Shown here: positions 8,609 to 21,423 of the stretch, piece after piece | How the letters are laid out: every line of letters starts with the position of its first letter | Position numbering within the stretch: the stretch's first letter is position 1 | Source of the DNA: Novosphingobium sp. 28-62-57 | GTDB taxonomy: Bacteria; Pseudomonadota; Alphaproteobacteria; Sphingomonadales; Sphingomonadaceae | Assembly: GCA_002256985.1 (NCBI GenBank) | Contig: NCGO01000006.1 | Location: 94,551 to 158,550 of the forward strand | Length of the DNA: 64,000 nt | Reading direction: 5' to 3' | Translations under genes and position numbers: made by a program | The notes under the pieces: generated by a model | What the model saw: only the letters and a program-made list of their open reading frames with translations | The model's database searches: none | Told to the model about the DNA's origin: nothing

Positions 8609-8980
8609 GTGAAAGTCATGACAGAAGAAGCTGATACTGAGGAGCTTTCGGCTTTCGTAGCCAGCACACTTAGAGCGATCGCAGAAGGTGTGAGTATTGC
8701 GCAAAGAAATATCATCAGTTCTGCGCATGGTACGGGTACGTTCGCCTATGCCGCGCCGAAGGACATTGAGTTTGATATAGCTGTTTCAGCGAAGAAAATA
8801 GGTACGGTCGGTGGCGGCTTAAAGGTCGCTGTTTTTGGCATTGGTGCAAATGCCAAGGGTGAGGAAGCATCAGAAAGTTCGACAGTGAGCCGCATAAGAT
8901 TTTCAGTTCCTACGAGTTTTAAGCGGAATGCCTCAAACGATGCCCCAATTCCTACAAAATCAGTTTGGGGTGAAGATTAA
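8609..8980 (+). CDS. Trypco2-like domain protein (trypsin-co-occurring domain family), tentative
   Basis: The protein has 120-123 residues; the start is GTG at 8609 or ATG at 8618. An N-terminal helix ([20 protein letters not shown]) is followed by a beta-rich segment: [13 protein letters not shown], then glycine-rich [18 protein letters not shown], then [15 protein letters not shown]. That order recalls trypco2/CU044_2847-like domains, which in bacterial conflict systems accompany proteases or nucleotide-sensing modules. No such partner is adjacent. Base composition is visibly more AT-rich than the flanking gat genes, suggesting insertion. Its stop overlaps the gatB start by one base (TAATG). 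Confidence 0.55.
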   Translation: MKVMTEEADTEELSAFVASTLRAIAEGVSIAQRNIISSAHGTGTFAYAAPKDIEFDIAVSAKKIGTVGGGLKVAVFGIGANAKGEEASESSTVSRIRFSVPTSFKRNASNDAPIPTKSVWGED

Positions 8981-10473
8981 TGAGCGAATATCGTATCCAG
9001 GGCGCAACCGGTGAATGGGAGGTCGTGATCGGCCTTGAAGTTCATGCGCAGATCACCACCCATGCCAAGCTGTTTTCGGGCGCGGCGACTGCTTTCGGCG
9101 CGGAGCCAAATACGCAGGTCAGCCTGGTCGACGCGGCAATGCCGGGGATGCTGCCTGTGCCGAACCGCGAATGCATCCGGCAGGCGGTGCGTACCGGCTT
9201 GGCGATCAATGCGCAGATCAACAAGTGGAGCCGGTTTGACCGGAAGAACTACTTCTATGCCGATCTTCCGCAGGGCTACCAGATCAGCCAGCTGTACCAC
9301 CCCATCGTGGGCGAGGGTGCGATCGACATTCTGCTGGATGACAAGAACCCGGATACCGCCAAGACCATTGGGATTGAGCGCATCCACGTGGAGCAGGATG
9401 CGGGCAAGCTGATGCATGATCAGCACCCGACGATGTCCTATGTCGACCTCAACCGGTCGGGCGTGGCGCTGATGGAAATCGTCAGCCGCCCGGACATGCG
9501 CTCGCCGGCAGAAGCCGGGGCCTATCTGTCGAAGCTGCGCACGATCCTGCGCTATGTCGGATCGTGCGATGGCAACATGGATCAGGGCTCGATGCGCGCC
9601 GACGTGAACGTCTCGGTCCGCAAGCCCGGAGACGAATTCGGCACCCGTACTGAAACCAAGAACGTCAACTCGGTCCGATTCGTGATGGCCGTTGTGGAGC
9701 AGGAAGCCAAGCGCCAGGTTGCGCTGATCGAGGATGGCGGCAAGGTCGTGCAGGAAACGCGCCTCTACGATCCTGACCGCAACGAGACGCGATCCATGCG
9801 CAGCAAGGAAGATGCGCACGATTACCGCTACTTCCCCGATCCTGATCTGCTGCCGCTGGAACTGGACGATGCGTTCCTGGAGGAATGCCGCGAAAGCCTG
9901 CCCGAGCTGCCCGATGCCAAGCGGGCGCGCTATGAAACGGCGCTGGGGCTTTCAGCCTACAATGCCAGCGTGCTGACGGCGGACGTGGAAACTGCGCGCT
10001 GGTTCGAAGTGCTGCTGGCCGAAACGGCGGCGCGGGCCAAGAAGCCCGAAGCCGATGTGGCCAAGCAGGCGGCGAACTGGCTGATCTCCGAACTGTTCGG
10101 CGCGCTGAACAAGCTGGGCGCGAGCCTTGAGACATCGCCGGTCAGCCCCGCCGCTGGCGCGGAACTGCTGGCGCTGATCGCCGACGGCACAATCTCCGGC
10201 TCCATCGCCAAGCAAGTGCTGGAAAAGATGCTCGAAACCGGTGACGGCGCAGGCGTTATCGTTGAACGCGAGGGGCTGAAGCAGACGTCGGACACCGGCG
10301 CGATTGAAGCGGCCATCGACACCATCCTTGCCGCCAATGCTGACAAGGTGGAGCAGTACAAGGGCGGCAAGGAAGCGCTGTTCGGGTTCTTCGTGGGCCA
10401 GACGATGAAGGCGATGCAGGGCAAGGCCAACCCCGGCGTGGTGAATGAGCTGCTGAAGAAAAAGCTGGGCTGA
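8980..10473 (+). CDS. gatB: Asp-tRNA(Asn)/Glu-tRNA(Gln) amidotransferase subunit B
   Basis: The 497-residue protein begins with the GatB cradle domain: [12 protein letters not shown], then [18 protein letters not shown] and the conserved [13 protein letters not shown] helical and YqeY-like C-terminal domain ends near [15 protein letters not shown]. GatB activates the misacylated tRNA with ATP and transfers ammonia. The start overlaps the stop of the trypco2-like gene, so translation may be coupled to a gene outside the pathway. Confidence 0.96.
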   Translation: MSEYRIQGATGEWEVVIGLEVHAQITTHAKLFSGAATAFGAEPNTQVSLVDAAMPGMLPVPNRECIRQAVRTGLAINAQINKWSRFDRKNYFYADLPQGYQISQLYHPIVGEGAIDILLDDKNPDTAKTIGIERIHVEQDAGKLMHDQHPTMSYVDLNRSGVALMEIVSRPDMRSPAEAGAYLSKLRTILRYVGSCDGNMDQGSMRADVNVSVRKPGDEFGTRTETKNVNSVRFVMAVVEQEAKRQVALIEDGGKVVQETRLYDPDRNETRSMRSKEDAHDYRYFPDPDLLPLELDDAFLEECRESLPELPDAKRARYETALGLSAYNASVLTADVETARWFEVLLAETAARAKKPEADVAKQAANWLISELFGALNKLGASLETSPVSPAAGAELLALIADGTISGSIAKQVLEKMLETGDGAGVIVEREGLKQTSDTGAIEAAIDTILAANADKVEQYKGGKEALFGFFVGQTMKAMQGKANPGVVNELLKKKLG

Positions 10474-10577
10474 TTTCGCCCCGGCCGCATTGAACGGCGG
10501 TCTTGCTGCTGTCCTTTTTGCGCGATAGCACCCTCGCGTCTCTCCTGCACAGGGCAGGGTGACGCGGGGGTTTATCA

Positions 10578-11165
10578 ATGAGAGGCAAGTTGGCCATATT
10601 GGCCTGCGCCGCGCTGGCGGCAAACGGGGTTGTGCATGCGCAAGAGGTGGCGACAGCAGCCCAAGACGATGTGATGACCGCAATTCCCGATCCGGCAAGC
10701 ATTCCGATGCCTGATCTTGCGTTCACCTCGACCCCGCTGATCGAGGAAGATTTTGATAAGTATTATGTCTTCAACCGCGCCGGGACGAGCTTTGCCGAGG
10801 CGCTCACCGACATCCGGGATTGCGACAACCTCGCGCGTGGCCTCGATTCGGGCTATCGTTATCAGCAGGCGCCCTATCCCTATACTTATACGATGGCAGG
10901 TGCGGCTGGCGGGTTGATCGCCAATGCGCTGATGGGGGCAATTTTCGGTTCATCGGAAAAGCGCCGGTTGCGCCGTGTGAACATGCGCCGCTGCATGCAT
11001 TACAAGGGCTATGAGCGCTATGGCCTGGCCAAGGAAAAGTGGGAGCCGTTCAACTTTGAAGAAGGGCTGGATGGCGTGAAGGAAGCTGAACGGCAGCGAT
11101 TGCTGGCGCTGCAGGCCAAGGTGGCCTCGGGTCCGGCTCCTGCAGGAAAGGGGCTGGGCCTGTGA
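10578..11165 (+). CDS. Secreted protein of unknown function
   Basis: The 195-residue protein has a signal peptide (MRGKLAILACAALAANGVVHA) with cleavage near residue 21. The mature part has a Gly/Ala-rich hydrophobic stretch around 110-125 (GAAGGLIANALMGAIFG) that could insert in a membrane, followed by a basic segment KRRLRRVNMRRC. Two Cys residues flank it. I do not recognise the family. Its stop overlaps the GTG start of the next secreted protein, so the two form a pair. Confidence 0.7.
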   Translation: MRGKLAILACAALAANGVVHAQEVATAAQDDVMTAIPDPASIPMPDLAFTSTPLIEEDFDKYYVFNRAGTSFAEALTDIRDCDNLARGLDSGYRYQQAPYPYTYTMAGAAGGLIANALMGAIFGSSEKRRLRRVNMRRCMHYKGYERYGLAKEKWEPFNFEEGLDGVKEAERQRLLALQAKVASGPAPAGKGLGL

Positions 11166-12037
11166 AGATGGTCAAGACACTCGTGCTGATCGGCGCAATC
11201 GCCCTCCTGCCGCTGTTGGCCCATGCGGCTGATGACAAGGAAAAGTGGGAGCACAAGGCCGTGGCGGACAAGCCGCAGGTCGTGTTGAACCCGGCGAAGG
11301 CTTACATTGTGGTGCAGGCCGATTACGTGGTGGTGCCGCAATTCATGAAGCGGCCCAATGCGGACGAGGCGGCAAAGCATGCGGCCAAGCGCGCCGAGGA
11401 ATTGGCCAAAGAGCGCGAAAAGTGGACGAAGAAGCACGCTGCGTGGGAAAAGGACATGGCGACGCTGGCCAAGGCACCGTCATCAGTAAAGCGTCCGACC
11501 GAGCCGCAAGAGCCGACCGAGGCCAACTTCTCATGGCCGCGCTATGAACAGGTCCATGCGGTCTACCTCGGCCCGCAGAACCGCTTTGCCAAGGGCGAAG
11601 GCGGCAAATCCACCTATCTGCATGAAGTCGAGCCGGGAGAATACGTGTTCTACGGCAACGCGATGGCGGGCGGCGTCGGCGGCATCTGCGCCTGCCTTGG
11701 CACTGTGGCGTTCAAGGCCGAGGCGGGCAAGGTGACTTCGCTTGGCCAGTTCCGCATGCCCTGGGTCGATGGCTTGCGCGGGCCGAAGGAGCAGCGGGCC
11801 AAGACATCGCTCGATCTGCCGGAGGGTGTGACCACGATGGCCTTTGCTCCCATCGCGTTCAGCGATCCGCGCATTCCGGCCGACATGGTCGTGCCCGCAC
11901 GGTTTACGCCGGTGGACCGCATGCCCAACTGGTTCGGGCTTGAGGTGGACCGCGTGATGCCGATCGAGGGTGTGATGCGGTATGAGCGGGACAAGGTGGT
12001 CGATCTGACGGTTGCGGCAGGGCCCGCAACGCCTTGA
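11162..12037 (+). CDS. Secreted protein of unknown function
   Basis: The 291-residue protein begins GTG (11162) or ATG (11168), with a signal peptide (TLVLIGAIALLPLLAHA). Residues about 65-100 form a charged, probably helical segment (KHAAKRAEELAKEREKWTKK). A beta-rich second half follows with GEYVFYGNAMAGGVGGICACLGTVAFKAE, written here in part, where the Cys pair CxC stands out. I do not recognise a family. It is translationally coupled to the preceding secreted protein and ends before a hairpin at 12047. Confidence 0.68.
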   Translation: MKMVKTLVLIGAIALLPLLAHAADDKEKWEHKAVADKPQVVLNPAKAYIVVQADYVVVPQFMKRPNADEAAKHAAKRAEELAKEREKWTKKHAAWEKDMATLAKAPSSVKRPTEPQEPTEANFSWPRYEQVHAVYLGPQNRFAKGEGGKSTYLHEVEPGEYVFYGNAMAGGVGGICACLGTVAFKAEAGKVTSLGQFRMPWVDGLRGPKEQRAKTSLDLPEGVTTMAFAPIAFSDPRIPADMVVPARFTPVDRMPNWFGLEVDRVMPIEGVMRYERDKVVDLTVAAGPATP

Positions 12038-12046
12038 AATGCACAA

Positions 12047-12074
12047 GGGGGAGCAGGCACCGGCCCGCTCCCCC
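12047..12074. terminator. Hairpin between convergent genes, probable terminator
   Basis: GGGGGAGC at 12047-12054 pairs with GCTCCCCC at 12067-12074. It lies between the stops of two convergent genes (12037 and 12097). The T-tract is weak, so activity is uncertain. Confidence 0.5.
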
Positions 12075-12096
12075 AATTGACTTCTTCAGTTGGAAA

Positions 12097-12393
12097 TCAG
12101 CCCCGCGTGCCTTCCATCGGGAAGGTGCCGAACATGCCGGCGGTGACTTTCCCGGCCAGCGTATCGCCATCGATGGTGGCGGTGCAATCGAGCGTCATGG
12201 GCATCGGCACGGTCATTTTCATCTGCCAGGTCAGGGTGTTGCCATCGACCTTGCCGTTTTCGACCTCCATCGTGCCCATCTGGCCGCTGTTGACGCCGGT
12301 GAAGCTATCGCCATCGACATTGACGGTGAAGGTGCTGGTCTGATCGCCCATCGGGGTGTGGGTCACGCAATTGTAGCTGCCTGCAACGGACAT
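12097..12393 (-). CDS. Small protein of unknown function, lipocalin-like beta protein
   Basis: The 98-residue protein begins MSVAGSYNCV. The start at 12393 is preceded by GGGAGAG, while a longer frame to 12636 runs through a repeat and is rejected. Alternating polar/hydrophobic segments (TSTFTVNVDGDSFTGV, NTLTWQMKMTVPMPMT, CTATIDGDTLAGKVTAG) predict a small beta barrel in which a compound is carried or bound. Two Cys are present. No signal peptide. The family is not recognised with certainty; similar short proteins are annotated as hypothetical in sphingomonads. Confidence 0.65.
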   Translation of the reverse strand: MSVAGSYNCVTHTPMGDQTSTFTVNVDGDSFTGVNSGQMGTMEVENGKVDGNTLTWQMKMTVPMPMTLDCTATIDGDTLAGKVTAGMFGTFPMEGTRG

Positions 12394-12498
12394 CGGATGC
12401 TCTCCCAGTTTGGTGTTCTGGGGCAGTTTATCTACAAAAGTGTCAATAGCAAGACGGGCGGCGTGACGAAGCATTGCCTGTGCGTGGGCAAAGTAAAG

Positions 12499-12655
12499 CC
12501 CCCTCCTCTTCAGAGGAGGGGGTTGGGGGTGGTGTTGATTTTGAGCGGTGGTTTGTGGGGTGCACCACCCCCCAGCCCCCTCCTCTGAAGAGGAGGGGGA
12601 GAAGTTGGATAGCTCCCCTCCTCTGTTCTTCGACAAGCTCAGGATGAGGGGAGCG
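12499..12655. repeat. Pyrimidine/purine inverted repeat (family C)
   Basis: CCCCCTCCTCTTCAGAGG at 12499 begins an arm that recurs inverted at 12576-12600 (CTCCTCTGAAGAGGAGG). The arms are joined by a G/T-rich spacer. A short CTTCGACAAGCTCAGGATGA module follows at about 12628. No gene is seen in 12394-12664. Confidence 0.75.
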
Positions 12656-12664
12656 GGGTATTGG

Positions 12665-15523
12665 TCACTCGGGCGCGGCCAGTTCTTCCACGGGCAGGCC
12701 CAGTTTTGCGAGTTGCGGCTTTACCTTGGCGGCATCGCCGATCACCACCCAGACCATGCCATCGGTGTTGATCTTTGACCGGAAGGCCTTGTCAGCCTCG
12801 GCCACGGTCATCTTGCCATAGCGGGCCGAGAGGGTTTCGTAGAAGTCATCCGGGCGCTGGTAATTGACGATCTTGGCCATGCCTTCGAGCACGGCGGCGC
12901 TCGTTTCAAACGCGCCGGGCAATTCCCGGGCGCTGCCTTTGGTCGACCAGTCGAGTTCTTCTGCGGTCACGCCTTTGGCCGAGGCAAATTCGTCAATCTC
13001 GCGCTTGATTTCGACCATGGCATCGCCGGTCTTGTCGGTCTGAACTGGTGCTACAACCTGAAAACGGATGCGGTCGAACGGTTCGGTGACGCCGTTGTAG
13101 GCCCCATAAGTCCAGCCCTTCGCCTCGCGCAGGTTCATGTTGATGCGGCCCAGGAAATTGCCGCCCAGAATGTCGTTGGCGGTGTTCAGGGCCAGATTGT
13201 CGTCGGTGCCTTTGGCGTCGATGACTTTGCCCGCCATGATATGCGATTGCGGCGAGCTGGGGCGGTTGACGAGGATTACGCGGCTTTTCTGGGCAGGGAT
13301 CGCCGCCGAAAAGTCCTTTACCGGGCGGGCCATGCGGTTTGAAGGCCAATTGCCGAACGAGGTGTCGAGCATCTTCACGACCGCATCGAGCGTGGTATCG
13401 CCCACCACGAAGATCCGCGCCGTATCGGGGCGGAACCAGCGTGCGTGGAAGGCCTTCAGATCATCGCGCGTGGCGGCCTTGACCGCTGCTGGATCACCCA
13501 GCCCGCTGGACGGGAACGCGTAAGGGTGGCTGCCATAAAGCGTTGGCGCCAGCACCCGCGCGGCCAGCGCCTGCGGGTTCTTCATCTCGGCCGAAATGGC
13601 GGCAAGCTGCTGTGTGCGGACACGCTCAAGTTCTGCCGGGTCAAGCGCGGGACGGCGCACGACATCGGCCAGCAGGCCCAGCGAAGGGGCGAGGTTGGGG
13701 GACAGCGCGTTAAGCTGGAACGAGGTCAGATCGCTGGTGGCCGAAAGCGAGATGACCGCGCCAAGCCGCTCGCGCGCGGAGGCCAGCGCCGAACTGTCGA
13801 GCGTTTCGGTGCCTTCGTTCATCAGGCTGAGCAGCAGCGATTGCGTGCCCAGTGCGGACTTCGGATCGGCGGCATAGCCAGCATCAAAGCTGATGCGCAC
13901 GGCGACGGTCGGCACTTCGCTGCGCTTTGCGAAATAGACCGGGATGCCGTTTTTCAGCGTGGCACGCTGGATCGCGGGGAAATCGAGCGGCGCGAGGTCC
14001 CCTACGGCAGGGAGTTTTGACCGATCTGCCGCAGCAACGCTGGCAACCGGCGCGCCTTTGATCGGCACCGCAGGGTCAGCGAAAAAGGCCGGGCGCATGC
14101 CGGTGGCGTCATTGGTGTAAAAACCGCCGCGTGCCTCACCGCCCTCGGTGCGCTCACCCGGTTCGACGGTCAGCGAGAACGCCGGGCGGGTCAGCCACTT
14201 GGCCGCAGCGGCCCGCACATCGGCGGGCTGCATCGCCGCCACACGCGTCAACTCGGTGCGATAGTGCTGCGGATCGCCGCTGTAGAGCAGCCCTTCGGCC
14301 AGCTTTGGCCCCTTGCCATTGAATCCGCCGGTCCGTTCAAGCCCGCGAATCTGGTTGGCCGTGGCAGTCGTGGCGGCGCGCTGCAACTCGTCAGCGCTGG
14401 GGCCGTCCTTGATGAACCGCGCGATTTCCGCATCGAGCGCGGCGGCGACTTTGGCCGGGTCCTGCCCCGGGGTGACATCGGCCTTGACCACGAATTGCGC
14501 GGCCTGCGCAAAAATCTCCGCTTCTGCCGAAACGGCCACCGCGATCTTCTGCTGGCGCACCAGCGCATCATCAAGGCGCGAGGAGGCAAGGCCGCCCAGT
14601 ACCGAGCCTGCCAGTTCGAGCGGCAGGTAATCGGGATTGTCAAGGCCCGGAATCGCCCACATGCGATAGATGCGCGTGGTGGCGACCTGATCCTTGATCG
14701 TCTTTGCCAGCGGGGCGGGCAGCGTGGGCACTGGCGCGCTGACGGGCTTTACCTTTGGTCCCGGCTTGATGTCGCCGAACCATTTGGTGACTTTGGCCTT
14801 GGCACTGGCCGCATCGATATCGCCCGCCAGCACAAGAATGGCATTGTTCGGGCCATAGTGATCGGCGAACCAGCCCTTCACATCATCAAGGCTGGCCGAA
14901 TCGAGATCGGCCATCGAGCCGATCGTGGAGTGGTGATAAGGGTGGCCCGAGGGGTAGAGGTTCTCGAGCTGTTCGTATTCGACCAGGCCATAAGGGTTGT
15001 TATCCCCCTGCCGCTTTTCGTTCTGCACCACGGCGCGCTGGTTATCGAGCACCTGCTGCGTCACCGCGCCGAGCAGGTGCCCCATGCGATCCGATTCCAT
15101 CATCAGCACCATATCGAGCGCGGCGGTGGGCACGGTCTGGAAATAGTTGGTGCGATCAAACCACGTGGTGCCGTTCACATCGGTTGCGCCAACTTGCTGC
15201 AGTGGCACGAAGAAATCGCCGGGCACATTCTCGGTGCCATTGAACATCAGGTGTTCAAACAGGTGGGCAAAGCCGGTCTTGCCCTTGGGCTCGTTCTTGG
15301 AACCCACGCCATACCATATCGATACCGCCACCACCGGAGCCTTGCGATCGGTGTGGACCAGAACGGTCAGCCCGTTGTCCAGCGTGATGCTTTCGTAAGG
15401 GATCTGCACTTTGGCGACGAGGTCAGCCAGTGGAGCCGGCTTCACCTCTTGCGCCGTGGCAGGCACGGCAAGTGCGGTGGCGGCGGCAAGTGCGAACAGG
15501 CTGGTGGTCATTAAACGCTGCAT
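12665..15523 (-). CDS. M16 family zinc metallopeptidase, periplasmic
   Basis: The 952-residue protein has a signal peptide (residues 1-24, ending PATA). Two M16 halves follow. The first has the inverted zinc motif HLFEH (His87, Glu90, His91) and a distal Glu169 in VVQNEK; the second half lacks the motif and should be the inactive closing domain, as usual for fused M16B enzymes. Function is degradation of short, unfolded peptides in the periplasm. It diverges from the M28 peptidase gene; 15524-15731 holds both promoters. Confidence 0.9.
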   Translation of the reverse strand: MQRLMTTSLFALAAATALAVPATAQEVKPAPLADLVAKVQIPYESITLDNGLTVLVHTDRKAPVVAVSIWYGVGSKNEPKGKTGFAHLFEHLMFNGTENVPGDFFVPLQQVGATDVNGTTWFDRTNYFQTVPTAALDMVLMMESDRMGHLLGAVTQQVLDNQRAVVQNEKRQGDNNPYGLVEYEQLENLYPSGHPYHHSTIGSMADLDSASLDDVKGWFADHYGPNNAILVLAGDIDAASAKAKVTKWFGDIKPGPKVKPVSAPVPTLPAPLAKTIKDQVATTRIYRMWAIPGLDNPDYLPLELAGSVLGGLASSRLDDALVRQQKIAVAVSAEAEIFAQAAQFVVKADVTPGQDPAKVAAALDAEIARFIKDGPSADELQRAATTATANQIRGLERTGGFNGKGPKLAEGLLYSGDPQHYRTELTRVAAMQPADVRAAAAKWLTRPAFSLTVEPGERTEGGEARGGFYTNDATGMRPAFFADPAVPIKGAPVASVAAADRSKLPAVGDLAPLDFPAIQRATLKNGIPVYFAKRSEVPTVAVRISFDAGYAADPKSALGTQSLLLSLMNEGTETLDSSALASARERLGAVISLSATSDLTSFQLNALSPNLAPSLGLLADVVRRPALDPAELERVRTQQLAAISAEMKNPQALAARVLAPTLYGSHPYAFPSSGLGDPAAVKAATRDDLKAFHARWFRPDTARIFVVGDTTLDAVVKMLDTSFGNWPSNRMARPVKDFSAAIPAQKSRVILVNRPSSPQSHIMAGKVIDAKGTDDNLALNTANDILGGNFLGRINMNLREAKGWTYGAYNGVTEPFDRIRFQVVAPVQTDKTGDAMVEIKREIDEFASAKGVTAEELDWSTKGSARELPGAFETSAAVLEGMAKIVNYQRPDDFYETLSARYGKMTVAEADKAFRSKINTDGMVWVVIGDAAKVKPQLAKLGLPVEELAAPE

Positions 15524-15731
15524 AAGTTTCCCGACGTTTTCGTTGTGGCAGCACGGCTGCCGTTGTTTGTAAGGGCAAAAGCGGGTCCAGCCTGAACGAG
15601 GCCAGAATGCGATTGCTTCAGATTTGGTTTGATTGGTAACTTTCTAGTGCCCATGCTCGCGCGCGCAAGAGCGGCCTGTCCATTGGGCAGGTCACCCACA
15701 ACTCCTTTCGATAAGAGACTGAGAAAATCCG

Positions 15732-17351
15732 ATGAACGTCAAGACCCTGCTGATTGCCACTCTGATGGTCTCAACCGCTGCGCCCGCTTTGGCGCAAGAC
15801 CCGGTGTTCAATCCCGAAGCGGTGCGTGCGCATGTGACGTTTCTGGCCGATGATCTGCTGGAAGGGCGCGATACCGGCACGCGTGGCTATGATATTGCGG
15901 CCAACTATGTGGCATCGCAGTTCATCACGATGGGCCTGAAGCCTGCCGGGCCGGACGGATCGTTTTTCCAGAAGCTGACCGTGCGCGAAGCGCGGCTGGA
16001 TGGCACACCGAAGCTGACGCTGACCTATGGCGGCAAGGAAACCGTGCTGGCCGATACGGCGCAAGTGCTGGTGCGGCCGAGCCTGTCTGACAAGGCCGTG
16101 GCGGCACAAGCGCCGCTGGTGTTCGCAGGGTTCGGCTTTGACCGGCCCGATCTGGGCTTTGACGATTACAAGGGCCTGAACGTGAAGGGCAAGATCGTCG
16201 TCTTGCTGACCGGCTTTCCCAAAGGCACACCGAGCGAGCTTGGCGCGCATCTGAATTCCGAAAAGGCGGTCATGGCGATGAAGCGCGGGGCCGTGGGGGT
16301 GATCTATGTGCCCACGATCGAGGACAGTGCCCGCCGTCCATGGGCGCGGCGCGTGGAAATCTCCGATGGCCCGGCCAAGGGCTGGGTCGGCGCTGATGGC
16401 ACAGCGTTCAGCCGCACCGGCGCGATCAAGGGATCGGCCACGCTCAATCCCGATGCGGCCACGCCGCTGTTTGCCGCTGCGGGCAAGCCGCTGGCAAAAG
16501 TTTTGGCTGAGGCCAACAAGACCGGCGGACGCCCCAAGGGCTTTGACCTGAAAGCCAAGGCCAGCCTGACGTTTGCCAACATGTGGAAGGATGTGACGAG
16601 CGCGAACGTTGTGGCCATGCTGCCGGGGACTGATCCGCAAGTGGCGGGCGAATTTGTCGGCATGACCGCGCATCTCGATCATATCGGCGATCATGGGAAG
16701 GCTGCCGACAAGCTGTTCAACGGCGCGATGGACAATGCCTCGGGCGTTGCCACCATGCTCGAAGTGGCGCGCGCCGTGGTACAGGACCGGCCCCGCCGCC
16801 CGGTGATGTTTGCCGCGCTGACCGGCGAGGAAGGCGGGCTGATCGGGTCAGATTATCTGGCGCGAAATCCACTGGTGAAGGGCGATATTGTCGGGCTGGT
16901 CAACTTTGACATGCCGGTGCTGACTTACACATTCAGCGATGTGGTGGCGTTTGGCGCGGAAAATTCGACGATGGGGCCGGTGGTGGCCGAGGCAGCGCGC
17001 AAGGCCGGGATCAAGCTTTCGCCCGATCCGATGCCTGAGGAAGGACTGTTCACCCGGTCGGACCACTACCGCTTTGTGCAGCAGGGCGTACCCGCGGTGT
17101 TCATGATGACCGGCTTCGAAGGGCCGGGCGAAAAGGCCTTTCGCGACTTTCTGAAGACGCACTATCACCAGCCGAGCGATGACCTGAAACTGCCGTTCAA
17201 CTGGGAGGCAGGCGCGCTGTTTGCCAAGGTGAATTACTACACGGTCATGGGCCTTGCGAACGGGGCTGAGCGGCCGAGATGGTATGCAGGGAGCTTCTTC
17301 GGCAAGGAATTCGCGCCGGCTGCGGCGAAGGCGGCTGATCCGGCGAAGTAG
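15732..17351 (+). CDS. M28 family aminopeptidase with PA domain, secreted
   Basis: The 539-residue protein starts with a signal peptide ending ALAQD near residue 22. A protease-associated domain lies at about 125-270 and the M28 catalytic domain at about 290-520. Metal and catalytic motifs are HLDHIG (His314, Asp316), GAMDNASG (Asp334), TGEEGG (Glu366/Glu367), the NFDMP Asp393 and SDHYRF. It is predicted to be a di-zinc exopeptidase in the periplasm. It is divergent from the M16 peptidase, which suggests shared use in peptide turnover. Confidence 0.9.
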   Translation: MNVKTLLIATLMVSTAAPALAQDPVFNPEAVRAHVTFLADDLLEGRDTGTRGYDIAANYVASQFITMGLKPAGPDGSFFQKLTVREARLDGTPKLTLTYGGKETVLADTAQVLVRPSLSDKAVAAQAPLVFAGFGFDRPDLGFDDYKGLNVKGKIVVLLTGFPKGTPSELGAHLNSEKAVMAMKRGAVGVIYVPTIEDSARRPWARRVEISDGPAKGWVGADGTAFSRTGAIKGSATLNPDAATPLFAAAGKPLAKVLAEANKTGGRPKGFDLKAKASLTFANMWKDVTSANVVAMLPGTDPQVAGEFVGMTAHLDHIGDHGKAADKLFNGAMDNASGVATMLEVARAVVQDRPRRPVMFAALTGEEGGLIGSDYLARNPLVKGDIVGLVNFDMPVLTYTFSDVVAFGAENSTMGPVVAEAARKAGIKLSPDPMPEEGLFTRSDHYRFVQQGVPAVFMMTGFEGPGEKAFRDFLKTHYHQPSDDLKLPFNWEAGALFAKVNYYTVMGLANGAERPRWYAGSFFGKEFAPAAAKAADPAK

Positions 17352-17359
17352 GCTTTTCT

Positions 17360-17472
17360 GTTTCGCGCAGAGGCGCGGAGGCGCGGAGAAGAGTAAGTAG
17401 GAATGAGGCGGCGCTGCCGCAGGCTCTCACTCCATTTTTTTCTCTGCGCCCTCTGCGATCTCTGCGCGAAAC
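17360..17472. repeat. Long-loop inverted repeat (family D), copy 1
   Basis: GTTTCGCGCAGA at 17360-17371 is the exact reverse complement of TCTGCGCGAAAC at 17461-17472, with imperfect pairing further inside. The same ends recur at 47065-47233. Confidence 0.75.
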
Positions 17473-17480
17473 ATATATCC

Positions 17481-17569
17481 TGCTCCCCCGCGCAGGCGGG
17501 GGCCTCAGGCGTTTCGCACAAGTGTTCAGTAACAAGCCTGAAGCCCCCGCCTTCGCGGGGGAGCAGGTG
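17481..17569. repeat. GC-rich intergenic inverted repeat (family A)
   Basis: Two hairpin arms (CTCCCCCGCGCAGGCGGGGG and CCCCCGCCTTCGCGGGGGAG) flank a short spacer, between the M28 gene and clpB. With the family D copy, it fills the 325-base gap; a heat-shock promoter for clpB was looked for and not convincingly found. Confidence 0.8.
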
Positions 17570-17676
17570 GTTGATGCAACCACCCCTGTCGAAACGTGTA
17601 GCTTTTTCGTCGGCTCAGCCCTTGTGTTGCGTAAAAGCCACACCATGTTCTCCGTAACAGGAGGACGTTCAACGCC

Positions 17677-20256
<2,580 letters not shown>

Positions 20257-20281
20257 CCCGCAAAGGCAAACCTAATGAAGC

Positions 20282-20398
20282 GTGCGCCCCCGCGAAGGCG
20301 GGGGCCTCAGGAGGTTTAGTGTAGCCTTGCGTAACACTCGGTGTGCGCAACCAAACTCCCGTAAACGGCACGAGGTCCCCGCCTTCGCGGGGACGCAC
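20282..20398. repeat. GC-rich intergenic inverted repeat (family A)
   Basis: The arm GCGCCCCCGCGAAGGCGGGG near 20284 and the arm GTCCCCGCCTTCGCGGGGAC near 20375 enclose about 70 bases with GTAACACTCGGTG. It lies between clpB and ligI, whose ends converge. Confidence 0.8.
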
Positions 20399-20409
20399 AT
20401 CAATGCTAT

Positions 20410-21397
<988 letters not shown>

Positions 21398-21423
21398 AGG
21401 GTGGGGGCTGGTGCTGCAGATTT

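Noticed and set aside
8609-8980. Toxin partner of the AbrB-type gene
   Set aside because: The protein shows no PIN, MazF or RelE features; the N-helix plus beta arrangement fits Trypco2 better.
14264-15514. Plus-strand frame of over 400 codons antisense to the M16 peptidase
   Set aside because: The minus strand has a signal peptide and HLFEH; the antisense is composition-driven.
17573-17676. Sigma-32 heat-shock promoter for clpB
   Set aside because: No CTTGAA/CCCCAT pair at the right spacing was found.
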